From Tectiglobus sp965247245 (GTDB lineage: Bacteria > Pseudomonadota > Alphaproteobacteria > Rhizobiales > Hyphomicrobiaceae): 64,000 nt of DNA. Position numbers and translations under genes: made by a program. The notes under the pieces are model-generated. The model was not told where the DNA came from and ran no database searches. It saw nothing but the letters and a program-made list of their open reading frames with translations. Below, in pieces: positions 62,067-64,000 of the stretch. The DNA is taken from NCBI GenBank assembly GCA_965247245.1, contig CBDFGV010000002.1:537433-601432 (forward strand). Direction: 5' to 3'. Each line of letters begins with the position of its first letter. The first letter of the stretch is position 1.

Positions 62067-62498
62067 TCAACTGTCTGGCGCATCCGTTGCGAAGACGCGG
62101 TCCCGTGGTTGCGATTTGAATTCGACGACGTTGCCACAACCATCACGCAGCATCATGATGTGCTGCTCTGCCGGTTTACCGGCAAATGACAGGCGTGGCG
62201 ACAGAACAAATTCGACGTCACGGTCAGCCAGCCGTTGTTCCATTGTCTTCCAGTCGTCGAGTGCCAGAATGACTCCGAAATGGCGAAGCGGTGCGGTATC
62301 GCCGTCCGACGGGATCGTGCCGTTTTCCTTCTGTGCTTCTCTGGGTGACAGGTGAGCGACGATATGATGGCCGAAGAAGTTGATGTCGAACCGCCCTTTC
62401 GTCTCCCGGCCCATCTTACAGCCAAGCGTGTCGAGGTAGAACGCTTTGGCCCGGTTGAGATCATCGACCGGTATCGAGAGGTGAAATAGCGGTTCCAT
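62067..62498 (-). CDS. VOC-superfamily (glyoxalase-like) protein
   Basis: The 143-residue protein starts EPLFHLSIPVDDLNRAKAFY, a first-repeat VOC signature with His, and ends with MLRDGCGNVVEFK, the Glu-containing ligand strand. The family includes glyoxalases, dioxygenases and resistance proteins. The substrate is unknown. It lies 17 bases downstream of the truncated aldo/keto reductase gene on the same strand, so it was probably its operon partner. Confidence 0.8.
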   Translation of the reverse strand: MEPLFHLSIPVDDLNRAKAFYLDTLGCKMGRETKGRFDINFFGHHIVAHLSPREAQKENGTIPSDGDTAPLRHFGVILALDDWKTMEQRLADRDVEFVLSPRLSFAGKPAEQHIMMLRDGCGNVVEFKSQPRDRVFATDAPDS

Positions 62499-62514
62499 AA
62501 ATTTGCTCCGGAAC

Positions 62515-63110
62515 TTAAGCGCGTACTATGGCGTGGCCGACAGCTGCATTGATCGCGGCCATGGCTGTGTCGTCCAGGCTGCCGGCATTGGCCGCGTCGA
62601 CACAATCCTTGAGTTCATCGCGGTTCTTGCAACCGAGGACGACAGTCTCAACGCCCTCCATCCTCATGGCGTATCGATGGGCCAGTGCTGCTGTGCTCAT
62701 GCCCATGTCCTTCGCGAGTTCGCGCAGGCCTGACGTCTGATTGAAGTCCCGCACCACGCCGTGATCCGGCGGTAGATCTCGATCCAAAGTATCAGTCAGC
62801 GCGCCACCCTGCACCGGACGGATACCGAGCACACCGGCACCGGCCTGACGTGTGGCGGCGATGAGTTCGCGCGCGCGGCTCGGTCCATCGAAGTACTGGA
62901 GCTCCCCGGCCGAGTCGATCGGATTTGCTATGCACTGGACGGCTGCCGGCCGGGATGCTTCATCGAGCGATTTGAGGATGCAATCCGGGATGCCGATGCC
63001 GGTAATGCCCCAGGCTCCGATGCGGCCACTCGCAACCAGCTTCTCGCAAGCCGGCACGAACTCTTCGATGTAAGTGGTCCAGCGAGTTGCCGGGCGATCC
63101 GTGTAGCCTG
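62515..63110 (-). pseudogene. Aldo/keto reductase, N-terminal half missing at a junction
   Basis: About 195 residues of a C-terminal aldo/keto reductase are visible: TTYIEEFVPACEKLVASGRIGAWGITG, AAVQCIANPIDSAGEL, VLGIRPVQGGALT and LAHRYAMRMEGVETVVLGCKN. The reading frame continues upstream to 63243, but the added residues are not reductase-like and overlap a GMC oxidoreductase on the other strand. The catalytic Tyr/Lys half is therefore lost near 63100-63120. Whether this is a true truncation or an assembly join cannot be told from the sequence. Confidence 0.75.
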
Positions 63111-63125
63111 CGCGCCGCAGGCCTG
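63095..63125. other. Composition and gene-order junction
   Basis: Left of about 63100 the DNA encodes an aldo/keto reductase on the minus strand. Right of about 63115 it encodes a GMC oxidoreductase on the plus strand in clearly more GC-rich codons. Both genes are cut at the same place. No inverted or direct repeat or integrase marks the edge. Confidence 0.7.
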
Positions 63126-64000
63126 CATCCCTACCACACCCATACCGGCATCGCCCGGGTCGAGGGATGTGAGAACTGCCTGGGGAAGAAATGCCCCAGG
63201 GCCTGCAAGATGGATGGACGCTCTGCCGGGGTGGAACCGGCACTGGCCACAGGCAACGCGCATCTTGTCACCGGGCTCGCGGTCACCCGCCTGTTGACCG
63301 ACGGCACGAGGATCACCGGCGCAGAGGTCCGCGCCGATGGCCAAACGCGCAGGCTCGGCGCCAAGCGCTTTATCCTCGCCGCAGGCGCCCTGCATTCGCC
63401 CCGCTTGCTGCTGGCATCGGGCTGTGAGGCCGCCCCGAAGGGCCTTGCCAATTCCTCGGGGCTTGTCGGGTGCAACCTGATGCTGCATGTCGACGAACGC
63501 TTTGCCCTGTGGCCGAAACGCGGCGTACCGGAGAGCGGCGCGACCAAGGCGATTTCGTTCCGCGACTTCTATCACTGCGAGGAAATGAGGCTGGGCGCGG
63601 TGCAGGCGATGGGCATCCGCGCCTCCTATGGCGAGATGGTGCATTTCCTGAACCGCATGTTCGACCTGCGCGGCCAGCCGCGCCTGCGCGCCCTGTCGCG
63701 CCCACTGGCCGCAGCCGCACAGATCCTTCTGGGCCATGCGCAACTGTTCGTCGGGCTGATGGAGGATTTCCCTTACGCCCATAACCGGGTGCTGTACGAT
63801 CCCGCGAACCCGGAAAAACTGGCCGTGACATATACCCTGTCGGATGAGCTGCGCCTCCGCCGTCGCGCCTTTCGCAAAGCGCTGCGCAAGGGGCTGCGGG
63901 GGCACAGGCATCTGTTCCTGTCGATGGCGCCGGAACTGAACTGGGGGCATCCCTGCGGCACGCTGCGGTTCGGACATGACGCGATGCATTCGGTCACCCG
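63111..64000 (+). CDS. GMC-family oxidoreductase fragment (both ends incomplete)
   Basis: A continuous frame from the junction to the window edge reads AGLHPYHTHTGIARVEGC, ENCLGKKCPRACKMDGR, then VTRLLTDGTRITGAEVRADG and ILAAGALHSPRLLLASG, and near the end HPCGTLRFGHDAMHSV. These are GMC oxidoreductase middle and C-terminal motifs. The N-terminal FAD-binding GxGxxG part is missing at the junction and the C-terminal end lies beyond 64000. Codon use is strongly biased to G/C third positions compared with the neighbouring genes. The fragment may belong to another organism, for example a Rhodobacter-like one. Confidence 0.8.

Noticed and set aside
63120..63243. Upstream extension of the aldo/keto reductase frame to 63243
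   Set aside because: The added residues are not reductase-like and are the antisense of a GMC oxidoreductase.
1..64000. CRISPR arrays, insertion sequences, rRNA genes
   Set aside because: No regularly spaced repeats, transposase motifs or rRNA sequence were seen on reading both strands.

Overview
The window looks like chromosomal DNA of an alphaproteobacterium, most likely a member of the Hyphomicrobiales (Rhizobiales-like), perhaps marine or facultatively methylotrophic. The strongest pointer is the block rplU-rpmA-GNAT-obgE-proB-proA-nadD-rsfS-rlmH (6.1-12.8 kb), whose order is typical of that group. Ethylmalonyl-CoA pathway genes (mcd, ccr, ecm and a likely epimerase), a DUF1127 protein and small secreted proteins of alphaproteobacterial type agree. 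I see no transposase, integrase, CRISPR array or rRNA. Assignments come from reading motifs; no database search was run.

Layout. 0-2.2 kb: a membrane-anchored short-chain reductase (cut by the window edge), a DUF4166 protein and a GbsR/MarR-type repressor, with near-identical palindromes in front of the operon and over the repressor's start codon. 2.6-5.9 kb: a LysR regulator divergent from a carboxymuconolactone-decarboxylase-like gene, a DUF1127 gene and an Ntn-type amidase. 6.1-12.8 kb: the conserved ribosome/proline/NAD block. 12.8-21.1 kb: an SDR, mcd, a large disordered protein with a helix-hairpin-helix, a ClC channel and a YihY-family protein. 21.2-34.1 kb: one-carbon and C4/C5 acyl-CoA metabolism. 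This holds a dimethylglycine/sarcosine-dehydrogenase-like flavoprotein overlapping a putative iron dioxygenase, a MetF-like protein, ccr, a small membrane protein, ecm, tRNA-Leu(CAA), an FAD-linked hydroxyacid dehydrogenase, an amidohydrolase and the epimerase.

34.2-36.8 kb: a penicillin-binding carboxypeptidase and small envelope proteins. 37.2-41.8 kb: a two-gene unit of a putative winged-helix protein and a 1145-residue ATPase carrying two different P-loop modules (AAA-like plus HerA/FtsK-like). It is the best candidate here for an undescribed system. 42.2-47.2 kb: moeA, a divergent class A PBP-like protein and an FkbM-type methyltransferase. 47.5-51.1 kb: a 906-residue membrane protein and a degenerate PLD-like protein, separated by a perfect 18-bp inverted repeat. 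51.3-61.9 kb: an alpha-2-macroglobulin/pbpC pair, an outer-membrane barrel, a DUF1194 protein, an acetyltransferase and a small basic secreted protein.

The last 0.9 kb does not fit. Around 63.10-63.12 kb an aldo/keto reductase gene on the minus strand loses its N-terminal half exactly where a GMC oxidoreductase, lacking its N-terminus, begins on the plus strand in visibly more GC-rich DNA. This is either an assembly misjoin or a recent rearrangement breakpoint, so sequence beyond about 63.1 kb should not be assigned to this genome without checking.
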